The notes beneath the pieces were generated by a model. It was given only the letters and a program-made list of their open reading frames with translations. It ran no database searches and had not been told where the DNA came from. A DNA stretch of 62,168 nt from Clostridia bacterium (lineage in GTDB: Bacteria > Bacillota > Clostridia > Peptostreptococcales > Anaerovoracaceae): positions 1 through 62,168 of the forward strand of contig JAILDA010000098.1 in NCBI GenBank assembly GCA_024689865.1. Reading direction: 5' to 3'. Both the position numbers and the translations under genes were made by a program. This document shows positions 1 to 8,861 of this stretch, in pieces (position 1 is the first letter of the stretch; each line of letters begins with the position of its first letter).

Positions 1-1
1 C

Positions 2-406
2 CGTACTGCGCTTAAGATCTTTGAAATGCTTATAACCGTTTCGGGAATCGGCGCTAAAGCAGCTATGTCCATATTGTCCGCTCTGACGCCTGCCGAGCTT
101 AGGAAAGCTGTAATTGCAGGGGATATCAAGGCCATTAGCTCTGCGAACGGGATCGGAAAGAAAACTGCTGAACGTGTAGTCCTGGAACTCAGGGATAAGA
201 TAGCCAAGCTGGAAGGCATCGGTACATCCGGTCTTTCTTCCGTAATAAAGGCAATGCCCATAGCTGGGGAAAGAGCAAAGGCTGTAAGCATGCTTATAGC
301 TACAGGAGCGTCCAGAGCCGACGCTGAAAGAGCCGTAGCCGCTATAGAGGACGACAGCTTAAAGGCCGGACAGTATTTCATGCAGGCAGCTAAAACGTTC
401 AAATAG
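2..406 (+). CDS. ruvA: Holliday junction branch-migration protein RuvA (3' part only)
   Basis: The reading frame is open to the left edge, so the start codon and N-terminal OB-fold domain lie outside the window; about 134 C-terminal residues are present. The visible part holds two helix-hairpin-helix motifs (SGIGAKAA and NGIGKKTAE), which contact the DNA backbone, and the C-terminal three-helix domain that binds RuvB. RuvA tetramers hold four-way junctions and load the RuvB motor onto them. ruvB follows after an 8-nt gap, so the two are co-transcribed. ruvC is expected upstream but is not visible. The family is certain; only the extent is unknown. Confidence 0.97.
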   Translation, partial: RTALKIFEMLITVSGIGAKAAMSILSALTPAELRKAVIAGDIKAISSANGIGKKTAERVVLELRDKIAKLEGIGTSGLSSVIKAMPIAGERAKAVSMLIATGASRADAERAVAAIEDDSLKAGQYFMQAAKTFK

Positions 407-414
407 AGGGAAAA

Positions 415-1464
415 ATGGATCAGGAAGAAAGAGTCGTAAGCACATCCATGCAGGGTGAAGACGCTTACATGGAAAGCAAGATAAGGCCTCAGCGCTTTGA
501 GGATTTCTCCGGACAGACTACAGTCGTGGAGAATCTTCAGGTATACATGAAGGCAGCGCAGCTCAGAGGCGAGCCGCTGGACCACGTTCTTTTTTACGGT
601 CCTCCGGGCCTTGGAAAAACAACGCTTGCAGGCATAATAGCCCGCGAGATGAAGGGTCATTTCTACATCAGCTCCGGACCTGCGCTCACAAAGCCGATAG
701 ACCTCGCGGCTGTATTGACCGGAATCGAAGAAGGCGATGTTCTATTCATAGACGAGATTCACCGCCTCAACCGTGTTGTGGAAGAGATACTGTACTCCGT
801 AATGGAGGATTTCCGTCTGGACATAATGCTCTCCAAGGGCATGGGCGCAGGCGTTGAAAGCATCGACATTCCAAGGTTTACTCTCATAGGTGCTACCACA
901 AGGGCCGGAAGCCTTTCCGCTCCTCTGCGCGACCGTTTCGGGATCGTGGAGAAGTTCGATCTTTACAACATTGAGGAGCTTTCTCAGATACTCAGAAGGT
1001 CTTCGCGCATACTCGGAGTTGAGATGGATGAGAAGTCCATAGAACTTCTGGCAAAGCGTTCCAGGGGTACGCCGCGTGTTGCCAACAGACTGCTTAAGCG
1101 CGTGCGCGATTTCTCGCAGGTAAAGGGCGACGGTTCAGTTTCAACGGATGTAGTAGAGATGACGCTCGATGCTCTGCGCATAGACTCTCTGGGTCTGGAC
1201 AGTCTGGACAGACGCATACTGGAGTTCATAATCACTAAATATCACGGCGGCCCCGTTGGCATAGATACCATATCCGCTTCGCTTGGAGAAGAAAGAGTGA
1301 CCATAGAGGATGTTTGCGAGCCTTATCTCATGCAGCTTGGGCTCCTTCAGCGTACGCCCAAGGGCCGCATGGTATCCGCGGAAGCCTACAAGGTAGTGGG
1401 TCTTCCTGCTCAGGACGAACCTGCTAAAGACCCCAACGGAGAGGAACAGCTCAGACTCCTATGA
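415..1464 (+). CDS. ruvB: Holliday junction helicase RuvB
   Basis: RuvB is the AAA+ motor that drives branch migration at Holliday junctions with RuvA. In the 349-residue product the Walker A motif GPPGLGKTT is at residues 62-70, the Walker B motif DEIH at 113-116, and the sensor GATTRAG near 159-165. A C-terminal winged-helix DNA-binding domain follows. The length is normal for the family. The ATG at 415 lies just after ruvA with a GAGGGAAAA-type ribosome site. The 3' end overlaps queA by four bases (ATGA), implying translational coupling. Confidence 0.98.
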   Translation: MDQEERVVSTSMQGEDAYMESKIRPQRFEDFSGQTTVVENLQVYMKAAQLRGEPLDHVLFYGPPGLGKTTLAGIIAREMKGHFYISSGPALTKPIDLAAVLTGIEEGDVLFIDEIHRLNRVVEEILYSVMEDFRLDIMLSKGMGAGVESIDIPRFTLIGATTRAGSLSAPLRDRFGIVEKFDLYNIEELSQILRRSSRILGVEMDEKSIELLAKRSRGTPRVANRLLKRVRDFSQVKGDGSVSTDVVEMTLDALRIDSLGLDSLDRRILEFIITKYHGGPVGIDTISASLGEERVTIEDVCEPYLMQLGLLQRTPKGRMVSAEAYKVVGLPAQDEPAKDPNGEEQLRLL

Positions 1465-2489
1465 ACGTAAGCGATTTCGATTATTATCTTCCCGAAGAAC
1501 TGATAGCTCAGAGACCTGCAGACAAGAGAGACGCCTGCAGGCTTCTTGTGATACACAGAGATACCGGCCTGCTGGAACACAGGCATTTTTCTGACATACT
1601 GGAATACCTGAAGCCCGGAGACTGCCTTGTTTTCAACGATTCCCGCGTAATACCCGCAAGGATCTTCGGTACAAGAAGAGGCACCGGCGCAAAGGTGGAA
1701 TTCCTTCTTTCTAAGAAGATAGAAGGCAATATCTGGGAGACCCTTGTTAGACCGGGCAGGCGCTGCAAGACAGGAGACATAATAGATTTTGAAAGCGGAC
1801 TTTCCGCGGAGATAAAAGGCTATTCGGAGGATGGTACAAGAATAGCGGAATTCAGCTGTGTAGGAAGCTTTGAGGAGACCCTCGAGCGCATCGGAAGCAT
1901 GCCTCTTCCGCCGTACATTACGCGCAAGAGCGACGAATCCGACCGGGAGAACTATCAGAACGTATACGCAAAAGAGAATGGTTCCGTGGCCTGCGCAACT
2001 GCGGGACTGCACTGGACTCCGGAGCTTATACGTGCCGCGGAGGCAAAGGGTGTAAAGACTGCATATGTTACACTTCATGTGGGCATTGGTACGTTCCGGC
2101 CTGTTAAAGTGGACAAGGTGGAAGAACACCACATGCATTTCGAGTCTTATACAGTCTCGGAAGAAGCCGCGGATATCATCAATAAGACAAAATCGGAAGG
2201 CGGCAGGATAATATGCGTGGGGACCACAGCCTGCAGAACGCTTGAAAGCGCATCTTCGGAAGACGGAATACTGCATCCCGGATCCGCAGATACAGGAATA
2301 TTCATATATCCCGGGTACCGCTTTAAGATAACGGACTGCATGATAACCAACTTCCATCTGCCCAAGTCCACGCTTCTGATGCTTGTAAGCGCGCTCTACG
2401 ACAGGGAAAAGATGCTGGATGCTTATCGGACAGCTGTTGCGGAAAAGTACAGGTTTTTCAGTTACGGAGATGCCATGTTCATAGAATGA
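1461..2489 (+). CDS. queA: S-adenosylmethionine:tRNA ribosyltransferase-isomerase QueA
   Basis: QueA transfers and isomerises the ribose of SAM onto preQ1 in tRNA anticodons to form epoxyqueuosine, the penultimate step of queuosine synthesis. The 342-residue product has the family's conserved blocks: an N-terminal FDYYLPEELIAQRP, ATAGLHWT near residue 178, VTLHVGIGTFRPV near 203, and the C-terminal TNFHLPKSTLLMLVSAL. The start overlaps the ruvB stop. The ruvAB-queA order is common in Bacillota, but the usual next gene, tgt, is missing here and dnaG follows instead. No terminator is obvious between queA and the dnaG promoter. Confidence 0.97.
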   Translation: MNVSDFDYYLPEELIAQRPADKRDACRLLVIHRDTGLLEHRHFSDILEYLKPGDCLVFNDSRVIPARIFGTRRGTGAKVEFLLSKKIEGNIWETLVRPGRRCKTGDIIDFESGLSAEIKGYSEDGTRIAEFSCVGSFEETLERIGSMPLPPYITRKSDESDRENYQNVYAKENGSVACATAGLHWTPELIRAAEAKGVKTAYVTLHVGIGTFRPVKVDKVEEHHMHFESYTVSEEAADIINKTKSEGGRIICVGTTACRTLESASSEDGILHPGSADTGIFIYPGYRFKITDCMITNFHLPKSTLLMLVSALYDREKMLDAYRTAVAEKYRFFSYGDAMFIE

Positions 2490-2508
2490 GGCTATAGTCC
2501 GTCAGATA

Positions 2509-2537
2509 TTACACATAGATAAAAATAATTGTATTAT
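2509..2537 (+). promoter_or_regulatory. Sigma-A promoter for dnaG-rpoD
   Basis: A -35 box TTACAC (2509-2514) and a -10 box TATTAT (2532-2537) are separated by exactly 17 bp in AT-rich DNA downstream of queA. Transcription would begin near 2544, placing the leader hairpin at the very 5' end of the mRNA. Position and spacing support it; no start has been mapped. Confidence 0.6.
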
Positions 2538-2547
2538 AAAAAAGGAA

Positions 2548-2587
2548 ATCCCCCTTATTCAGCGTAATAAAGCCGTGTAAGGGGGAT
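2548..2587 (+). promoter_or_regulatory. 5' leader hairpin that buries the dnaG Shine-Dalgarno
   Basis: The arms ATCCCCCTTA (2548-2557) and TAAGGGGGAT (2578-2587) are perfectly complementary over 10 bp and enclose a 20-nt loop. The right arm contains the only ribosome-binding sequence (AAGGGGG, 2579-2585) for the ATG at 2592. In the folded mRNA the site would be double-stranded, so dnaG translation is predicted to be restrained. There is no T-run after the stem, which argues against a terminator. Confidence 0.7.
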
Positions 2588-2591
2588 ATTC

Positions 2592-4370
2592 ATGTCCGGC
2601 AAGAACTATTCAAAAGCAGTCGAAGACATAAAATCTACGGTCAACATAGTGGACGTTATCGGGAGCGCAATAACTCTTAAGCGTTCCGGTTCCGGCTACA
2701 TGGGATGTTGTCCGTTCCACAAGGAGAAGACACCGTCGTTCTCGGTATCCGAGAGCAAAGGCTTCTACCATTGTTTCGGCTGCGGCGAACACGGCGACGT
2801 TATCAAGTTCGTAGAGAAATACTACAATCTAGACTTCCAGTCGGCCGTTGAGAAGCTCTGCGCGCAGTACGGGATCATCATCGAAGAGACCGTTGGCCCC
2901 TCGGACAAAAAAAAGGAAGAATACTACGAAGCAAACAAGCAGGCTGCCAGGTACTTCTACGACAGACTCAGCAAGAGCGCGAACAAGGGCTACGAATACA
3001 TGTCCGGACGCGGTCTTTCGGCTAAGACGATGCAGTTCTTCGGGATCGGCTACGCTGGAGAAGACTGGACAGGCCTTGTGGATAAACTTACGAAAAACGG
3101 CGTACGCAAAGATGTTCTGATCGAATTGGGTCTTGCAGCCGAAAAGAACGGCAGACTTTACGATAAGTTCCGCGGCAGGGTGATATTCCCGATAATAAAT
3201 GTCCGCGGCAAAGTGATAGGTTTCGGCGGACGCATAATAGGCGGCGGAGAGCCTAAATACCTTAATTCCCCGGAATCCGCTGTATACCAGAAAAAATACA
3301 ACTTGTACGGTCTCAACCGCTCCAAGGACGCAATGCTTCGCGAGGGTTTCGGCATACTTGTGGAAGGATACATGGACTGCGTAAGCCTGTATCAGGCCGG
3401 TATAGAGAACGTTGCCGCAAGCTGCGGTACAGCGCTTACCCCGGAGCAGGCTAAGCTTCTAAAACGATACGCAAAGAGTGTAGTGCTTTGTTATGATTCG
3501 GACAATGCCGGAATCAATGCTGCGATACGGGGCATAGACGTCCTTCGCGAGGCCGGGATAGAGGTTAAAGTCCTAAACGTGGACGACGGCAAGGATCCGG
3601 ACGAATACATCAAAAAACACGGTAAGGACAGTTTTCTGGACCTCATGAGAAGGAAAGCCGTCCCGGGCGTCGAATATAAGGTGGCGATCCTTAAGCGGTC
3701 TTACGACCTTAAGGACCATACCCAGGGCATAAAGTTCCTGCAAGAGCTGGCATCCATAATCAAGAGACTGTCTCCTGTGGAGGCGGACATTTACATCCAG
3801 AAGTATTCCAAGGAGTTCGGCATCTCGGAAGGCGCTCTGCGGCGCGAAGTAGAAGCCGCAAGCGGCGATAAGACTCAGGACGTACCGGTACGGCATGCGG
3901 CACAGCCCTCCGGGTCGGAAAAGTCCGGTCAGCCGAGCCGTACCCAGCTGAATGTGGAGCATATGCTAATAAGGCTCATAATGCTTAAGCCTTCTTACAT
4001 AGAGCGCATAAGGGATTATCCTGAAGCATTCGTCAGCGGCAGAGGCAGATCTGTCATTCAGTCCATGGAAAGTTTCTATAAGAACGGAGAGCTGGACATG
4101 GATGCTCTGCGCAGCGAACTGTCCGACGAGGATCTTCTGTATCTGGACAAGATAGAGGAAAAGATCCAGATCGGCGAGGATATGGAAAAGTCCTTCATGG
4201 ACTGCGTCAGCAAACTGGAACGCGCCAGAAGGGAAGCCCGCATAGAAGAGATAGACGCAATACTGGACATGTCCGATACACTTCCGGAGGAAGCTCTGGA
4301 TCAGGAATACATAAACAAGCTGCTTATGGAAAAGCAGCAGCTGATAATCAAGAACAAAGGAGAAAACTGA
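2592..4370 (+). CDS. dnaG: DNA primase DnaG
   Basis: DnaG lays down RNA primers at the replication fork and works with the replicative helicase. The 592-residue protein has an N-terminal CHC2 zinc finger with ligands Cys40, His43, Cys61 and Cys64. The catalytic core and Toprim domain follow ([13 protein letters not shown] and the acidic CYDSDNAG motif, around residues 258-305), then a C-terminal helicase-binding region. The length is normal. The stop overlaps the rpoD start by one base. This is the macromolecular-synthesis operon without rpsU in front, as is usual in Bacillota. Confidence 0.98.
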   Translation: MSGKNYSKAVEDIKSTVNIVDVIGSAITLKRSGSGYMGCCPFHKEKTPSFSVSESKGFYHCFGCGEHGDVIKFVEKYYNLDFQSAVEKLCAQYGIIIEETVGPSDKKKEEYYEANKQAARYFYDRLSKSANKGYEYMSGRGLSAKTMQFFGIGYAGEDWTGLVDKLTKNGVRKDVLIELGLAAEKNGRLYDKFRGRVIFPIINVRGKVIGFGGRIIGGGEPKYLNSPESAVYQKKYNLYGLNRSKDAMLREGFGILVEGYMDCVSLYQAGIENVAASCGTALTPEQAKLLKRYAKSVVLCYDSDNAGINAAIRGIDVLREAGIEVKVLNVDDGKDPDEYIKKHGKDSFLDLMRRKAVPGVEYKVAILKRSYDLKDHTQGIKFLQELASIIKRLSPVEADIYIQKYSKEFGISEGALRREVEAASGDKTQDVPVRHAAQPSGSEKSGQPSRTQLNVEHMLIRLIMLKPSYIERIRDYPEAFVSGRGRSVIQSMESFYKNGELDMDALRSELSDEDLLYLDKIEEKIQIGEDMEKSFMDCVSKLERARREARIEEIDAILDMSDTLPEEALDQEYINKLLMEKQQLIIKNKGEN

Positions 4371-5500
4371 TGGCATTCGATTTTGATGACGACAAGAAGA
4401 TGGAACAGATCGCGGCGTTTCTGGAAAAGGCCAAGAAAGACGGTGTCGTAAGCGAGTACGAGATAGACGAGCTCGTAGGCGAATACGAACTGGAACAGAG
4501 CAGCCGGGACACTATAATCGAGACGCTTGAGGCTTCCGGAGTAGAAGTTACCGGAGCGGTCGCGGAGGAGGATTTCGAGGATCTTCTGGATCTTGACGCG
4601 GATGAAGAAGAGTTCGAGGACATCGTAAAGGATGCCGAAGAAGACAACTTCGAGGACATCGAAAAGAACATGGCCATAGATGATCCTGTCCGCATGTATC
4701 TTAAAGAGATCGGAAAGGTATCGCTTCTTTCCGCAGACGAAGAACTTGAGCTTGCAAAGCGCATGGAAGAAGGCGACGAAGAAGCCAAGAAGAAGCTCTG
4801 CGAAGCAAACCTCAGGCTCGTAGTTTCAATAGCCAAAAGATATGTTGGCAGAGGAATGCAGTTCCTGGACCTCATCCAGGAAGGAAACCTTGGACTTATA
4901 AAAGCCGTCGACAAGTTCGACTGGCACAAAGGCTTCAAGTTCTCCACTTATGCTACATGGTGGATAAGGCAGGCCATTACAAGATCCATCGCCGACCAGG
5001 CAAGGACCATAAGGATCCCTGTCCACATGGTAGAGACCATCAACAAGCAGATAAGGATAACCAGGCAGCTTCTTCAGGAACTTGGAAGAGACCCGTCTCC
5101 GGAAGAGATCGCAAAGGAAATGGAGATCCCCGTGGAAAAGGTCCGCGAGATATCCAAGATAGCTCAGGAGCCTGTATCTCTTGAGACTCCTATAGGCGAG
5201 GAAGAGGATTCCCACCTGGGAGATTTCATACCGGACGAGGATGTACCGTCTCCGGCGGACGCCGCTGCTTTCTCCATGCTTAAAGATCAGCTTAACGAAG
5301 TACTTGCAACGCTTACGGACAGGGAACAGGAAGTACTCAGACTTCGTTTCGGCCTGGATGACGGCCGCCAGAGAACTCTGGAGGAAGTAGGTCAGCAGTT
5401 CAACGTTACCCGCGAACGTATACGTCAGATAGAAGCCAAGGCGCTCCGCAAGCTCCGCCACCCCAACAGGTCCAGAAGGCTCAAGGATTATCTTGAGTAG
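4370..5500 (+). CDS. rpoD: Primary RNA polymerase sigma factor RpoD/SigA
   Basis: This is the housekeeping sigma-70 factor that directs RNA polymerase to -35/-10 promoters. The 376-residue product has an acidic N-terminus, region 1.2 ([14 protein letters not shown]), regions 2.1-2.4 ending in [15 protein letters not shown], region 3, and region 4.2 with the helix-turn-helix ending [19 protein letters not shown]. Region 1.1 is short, as in other Clostridia and SigA of Bacillus. The ATG shares its A with the dnaG stop, and AAAGGAG lies upstream. The sigma-A promoters listed in this annotation are the expected targets. Confidence 0.98.
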   Translation: MAFDFDDDKKMEQIAAFLEKAKKDGVVSEYEIDELVGEYELEQSSRDTIIETLEASGVEVTGAVAEEDFEDLLDLDADEEEFEDIVKDAEEDNFEDIEKNMAIDDPVRMYLKEIGKVSLLSADEELELAKRMEEGDEEAKKKLCEANLRLVVSIAKRYVGRGMQFLDLIQEGNLGLIKAVDKFDWHKGFKFSTYATWWIRQAITRSIADQARTIRIPVHMVETINKQIRITRQLLQELGRDPSPEEIAKEMEIPVEKVREISKIAQEPVSLETPIGEEEDSHLGDFIPDEDVPSPADAAAFSMLKDQLNEVLATLTDREQEVLRLRFGLDDGRQRTLEEVGQQFNVTRERIRQIEAKALRKLRHPNRSRRLKDYLE

Positions 5501-5504
5501 GTGC

Positions 5505-6230
5505 ATGCCATTGAACAGACCTGTTTTAAGCGAAAGGATGCAGGCGATCGAAGATATGGTCCTGCCCGGGCTGCCTTTGGCGGACATCGGCACTGACCAC
5601 GGGATGATCCCTGCGGACATATTGCTGAAAGGGATCTGTCCGTATGCTGTGCTTACGGACATCAATCCCGGTCCTTTGGAGAAGTGCCGCGAGAATCTTA
5701 AGGCTTTCGGCGTAGATCCATCTAAGTACAGCATAATTCAGGGCGATGGGCTCGATCCTGTCGGAGACGGCGGGTTCGGGACCGTTATAACTGCCGGAAT
5801 GGGCGGAGAACTTATAATAAGCATCTTTGAGGAGACCGGATGGTCCACGGAGCGCCCGGAAGGAGTTCCTCTTGCCCGGCGTTTCGTTGTTCAGCCCAGA
5901 ACGCACGCGGACGACCTCAGGTCGTATCTTACCGAAGCAGAATTCAGACTGTGCGATTATAAGCTTGCAAAAGAACGCGGTCGCATATGCGAGGTGTTTG
6001 CTGTTGAGCCATGCGGCGCCGGAGAACTGCGTCCGGACAGCGGGCTCGTTTCCGAGTTCCTGCTTGCAAAGAACGATCCTCTCATACTTGAATTTCTGGA
6101 CGGTAAGATACGCAAGGCTTGCAGGATAGCCGATGACGCTTCCGCGTCCGACAGACCCGACGCCAAAGATGCCTCCGAACTTTGGAGAGCCGTTGCTTCC
6201 CAATTGGAAGAGATCAGGAGAAATCTATGA
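5505..6230 (+). CDS. trmK: tRNA (adenine(22)-N1)-methyltransferase TrmK
   Basis: TrmK makes m1A at position 22 of the tRNA D-loop using SAM. The SAM-binding motif ADIGTDHGMIPADIL is near residue 24, and the catalytic-region motif VITAGMGGELI is near residue 93. The length (241 aa) fits the family. I chose the ATG at 5505; an in-frame TTG at 5493, overlapping the rpoD stop, would add four residues. rpoD-trmK-nif3 is a conserved order in Bacillota. The gene overlaps the next one by ATGA. Confidence 0.93.
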   Translation: MPLNRPVLSERMQAIEDMVLPGLPLADIGTDHGMIPADILLKGICPYAVLTDINPGPLEKCRENLKAFGVDPSKYSIIQGDGLDPVGDGGFGTVITAGMGGELIISIFEETGWSTERPEGVPLARRFVVQPRTHADDLRSYLTEAEFRLCDYKLAKERGRICEVFAVEPCGAGELRPDSGLVSEFLLAKNDPLILEFLDGKIRKACRIADDASASDRPDAKDASELWRAVASQLEEIRRNL

Positions 6231-7006
6231 AAAAACAAGTCCTTCTGGATATTCTTAATAAGATAGCGCCTTTCGATCTCGCAGAGGACTGGGACAACTG
6301 CGGAATGCAGGTAGATCTTGGGAAGACGGAGATCGATAAGGTCTACGTGGCGCTGGAGGTCTCGGATGAGATAATAGACCGGGCAGCCGAATGCGGAGCG
6401 GACATGATAATAACCCATCATCCTCTGCTTCTGCCTAGATTCGAGCTCGGCACAGTAAGCGCCGTAGATCCTATCGGAAGATGGATGATCAAACTGATCG
6501 AAAAAGGTATTGAGCTTTGTTCCATACATACATGTTACGACGCAGCTCCCGGAGGTCTGAACGACCAGCTTCCCAGGCTTCTTGGACTAAAGGATGTGCG
6601 TGTGCTCCCCGGAAACATAGCCCGCATCGGAAAGCTTGCTGCACCTGTAAGGTTCGGCGAGTTCGAAAAGACTGTTTCGGAAGTCCTGTGCCATCCTGTG
6701 GGGGCAAAAAGTTTCGGGGATAAAGAAAGGCTTATCAGCAAAGTTGCTGTATGCACCGGAACGGGTGAGGATTACTGGAGAGAAGTAGTTGCCGCAGGAG
6801 CAGATGTCTACCTTACCGGCGACTTAGGTCATCACGAAGCAGGATATATTAAAGACACAGGAAAGTGCTGCATTTCGGCAGGCCATGCGGGAACGGAATG
6901 GATATTCGTTCCGTGCTTTGCCTACCAGCTGGAGATGGAATCGGTAGGAAGGCTGGAAGTGATCCAGTGTCCGGACCATCAGGAACCGTTCGAAAGAAAC
7001 ATTTGA
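6227..7006 (+). CDS. Nif3-like dinuclear metal centre protein (YqfO family)
   Basis: This 259-residue protein belongs to the Nif3/YqfO (DUF34) family, which binds two metal ions and is often labelled GTP cyclohydrolase I type 2. Its in vivo role is not settled. Metal-ligand motifs are visible: DNCGMQVD near residue 21, THHPLLL near 64, and GHAGTEWIF near 218. The ATG at 6227 overlaps the trmK stop (ATGA). The YqfO-type inserted domain of longer homologues is absent, giving a compact form. The RNase P RNA begins within about 10 nt of the stop codon. Confidence 0.92.
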   Translation: MKKQVLLDILNKIAPFDLAEDWDNCGMQVDLGKTEIDKVYVALEVSDEIIDRAAECGADMIITHHPLLLPRFELGTVSAVDPIGRWMIKLIEKGIELCSIHTCYDAAPGGLNDQLPRLLGLKDVRVLPGNIARIGKLAAPVRFGEFEKTVSEVLCHPVGAKSFGDKERLISKVAVCTGTGEDYWREVVAAGADVYLTGDLGHHEAGYIKDTGKCCISAGHAGTEWIFVPCFAYQLEMESVGRLEVIQCPDHQEPFERNI

Positions 7007-7012
7007 CGCATA

Positions 7013-7406
7013 CTGCGCGTCGTCATGAGCAGTCCAGACGGTCGCCGGCTGCGGAGGGATCCGCGGCGGGAGGAAAGTCCGGGCTCCGAAGGGCAAGGAT
7101 GCCGGCTAACGGCCGGTGGGAGCGATCCTAAGGAAAGTGCAACAGAAAATAACCGCCGCAAACAGCGGTAAGGGTGAAAAGGCAGGGTAAGAGCCTGCCG
7201 GGTCTGTGGTAACACAGGCCGTCAGTGTAAACCCCATCCGGAGCAAGACCAAGAAGGGAGGCAATTCCGCAAGGATAATGCCTGAAAGGGGGCGGCCCGT
7301 CCCTTCCCGGGAGGTAGGTCGCTTGAGACCTGCGGCAACGCAGGCCCTAGAAAGATGACCGTCCACGACAGAACCCGGCTTACGGGCTGCTCATGACGAC
7401 GCGCAG
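7013..7406 (+). ncRNA. rnpB: RNase P RNA (class A), with a long P1 helix
   Basis: This is the catalytic RNA that trims tRNA 5' leaders. The universally conserved block GAGGAAAGTCCGGGCTCC is at 7070-7087. AGTGCAACAGAAAATA with ACCGCC is near 7136-7155, and GACAGAACCCGGCTTA is near 7367-7382. The ends pair perfectly: 7013-7032 is the reverse complement of 7387-7406, giving a 20-bp P1. The core fits the ancestral class A type. It begins a few bases after the nif3 stop and I see no convincing promoter in front, so it may be cut from a longer transcript. The exact mature ends are inferred from P1. Confidence 0.96.
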
Positions 7407-7451
7407 CATATTATTCCAAAATATCCGGACATCCGGAAACACGGAGGAACA

Positions 7452-8210
7452 ATGAAGATAATCACCTGGAACGTAAACGGAATAAGAGCCTGCATGGGGA
7501 AAGGAATGATAGATTTCTTCCACGCGGAAGATCCGGATATCTTCTGCCTGCAGGAGACCAAAGCCCAGCCGGATCAGGTTGATCTTTACGCAGACTTTCC
7601 GGAATATAAGCAGTACTGGAACAGCGCAGAAAAGAAGGGCTATTCAGGTACGGCCATCTTTTCCAAGTCCGAGCCTGTTTCCGTCCGCTACAACATAGAC
7701 GCGGAAGGGCACGACAAGGAGGGAAGGGCAATAACCCTGGAATTCCCGGAATTCTTCATGGTTACGAACTATACGCCTAACTCTCAGAACGAGCTTGCCC
7801 GTCTGGATTACAGGCTTCAGTGGGAGGCTGCAAACAGGGATTATCTTAAAAAACTTGACGCAATAAAACCGGTAATAATGTGCGGAGATCTTAATGTTGC
7901 GCATAACGAGATAGATCTTAAGAATCCGGATACCAACCACCACAACGCAGGCTTCTCGGACGAGGAGAGGGAGGCATTCTCGCTGCTTCTGGACTGTGGT
8001 TTTACTGATTCCTTCCGTTATCTCTACCCGGACAAGGTAGAATACAGCTGGTGGAGCTACCGCATGAAAGCCCGTGAAAGGAACGTAGGGTGGAGGATAG
8101 ACTATTTCGTGGTTTCGAACAGATTGGCACCTAAAATAAAAGATGTTGTCATCAGGACGGACATACAAGGTTCGGACCATTGTCCTGTTACTCTGGAAAT
8201 AGAAATATAA
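7452..8210 (+). CDS. xth: Exodeoxyribonuclease III (AP endonuclease)
   Basis: This 252-residue enzyme of the ExoIII/ExoA family cuts DNA at abasic sites and removes 3' blocking groups in base-excision repair. Catalytic motifs are WNVNGIRA at the N-terminus, LQETKAQ around Glu36, GDLNVAHNEIDL near 141-152, WRIDYFVVS near 219, and the terminal GSDHCPV with the active-site His. GGAGGAAC precedes the ATG at 7452. A strong bidirectional terminator follows, separating it from the convergent rubrerythrin gene. Confidence 0.97.
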   Translation: MKIITWNVNGIRACMGKGMIDFFHAEDPDIFCLQETKAQPDQVDLYADFPEYKQYWNSAEKKGYSGTAIFSKSEPVSVRYNIDAEGHDKEGRAITLEFPEFFMVTNYTPNSQNELARLDYRLQWEAANRDYLKKLDAIKPVIMCGDLNVAHNEIDLKNPDTNHHNAGFSDEEREAFSLLLDCGFTDSFRYLYPDKVEYSWWSYRMKARERNVGWRIDYFVVSNRLAPKIKDVVIRTDIQGSDHCPVTLEIEI

Positions 8211-8211
8211 A

Positions 8212-8237
8212 AAAACGAGCCGGTAAAGGCTCGTTTT
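8212..8237. terminator. Bidirectional terminator between xth and rubrerythrin
   Basis: AAAACGAGCC (8212-8221) and GGCTCGTTTT (8228-8237) form a perfect 10-bp stem with a 6-nt loop. T-rich sequence follows on both strands. It lies between the convergent stops at 8210 and 8256 and would end transcription from both sides. Confidence 0.9.
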
Positions 8238-8255
8238 CCTTTTGATCCAGGATCA

Positions 8256-8795
8256 TTAATAATTATCTGCTCTGAGCTCGAAGTATGCTCTTGCGTGAGC
8301 GCATACCGGGCATTCTTCCGGAGCCTTGGTTCCTACGACTATGTGGCCGCAGTTCCTGCACTCCCATACCTTTACTTCGGACCTTTCGAATACCTGAGCT
8401 GTCTCTACGTTCTTAAGAAGCGCTCTGTAGCGCTCTTCGTGGTTCTTTTCTATTGCGGCTACGCCTCTGAACTTTGCTGCAAGCTCAGGGAATCCTTCTT
8501 CATCTGCGGTCTTTGCGAAGCCGTCGTACATGTCGGTCCACTCGTAATTCTCTCCGTCGGCTGCGGATGCAAGGTTCTGAGCGGTGTTTCCGATGCCCTC
8601 AAGTTCCTTGAACCAAAGCTCTGCGTGCTCCTTTTCGTTTGCAGCAGTCTTTGTGAATATGTCGGAGATCTGCTCGTATCCTTCTTTCTTAGCCTTGGAA
8701 GCAAAGTAGGTGTATTTGTTTCTCGCCTGGGATTCGCCTGCGAAAGCAGTCCAAAGGTTCTGTTCTGTCTTAGTTCCTGCGTATTTATTTGCCAT
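8256..8795 (-). CDS. rbr: Rubrerythrin
   Basis: Rubrerythrin is a cytoplasmic NADH-linked hydrogen-peroxide reductase of anaerobes. The N-terminal four-helix ferritin-like domain carries the di-iron ligands ([35 protein letters not shown]). The C-terminal rubredoxin-like domain carries two Cys pairs (CRNCG and CPVC). The length of 179 aa is normal. GAAGGAGG precedes the ATG. It has its own promoter and is monocistronic, which suits stress-inducible expression. Its presence points to an anaerobic host. Confidence 0.97.
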   Translation of the reverse strand: MANKYAGTKTEQNLWTAFAGESQARNKYTYFASKAKKEGYEQISDIFTKTAANEKEHAELWFKELEGIGNTAQNLASAADGENYEWTDMYDGFAKTADEEGFPELAAKFRGVAAIEKNHEERYRALLKNVETAQVFERSEVKVWECRNCGHIVVGTKAPEECPVCAHARAYFELRADNY

Positions 8796-8834
8796 GTCTG
8801 ATCCTCCTTCTAATGAGCTTTATCGTGCAAAACG

Positions 8835-8843
8835 ATTATATCA
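8835..8843 (-). promoter_or_regulatory. Extended -10 promoter for rubrerythrin
   Basis: The minus strand reads TGATATAAT at 8843-8835, an extended -10 with a perfect TATAAT. No good -35 lies 17 bp upstream, so the TG extension probably compensates. It sits about 40 bp before the start codon. Confidence 0.55.
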
Positions 8844-8861
8844 TATTCCGTGATGCAATGC

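Noticed and set aside
1410..2357. A 315-codon open frame on the minus strand opposite queA
   Set aside because: It lies wholly antisense to a certain gene, has Cys/Tyr-rich, family-less sequence and no ribosome site. Long antisense frames of this kind are common here because of the codon usage.
8295..8801. A 168-codon plus-strand open frame opposite rubrerythrin
   Set aside because: It is a mirror of the rubrerythrin gene, rich in Cys/Phe/Leu with no recognisable domain; the minus-strand gene has all metal ligands and a good start.
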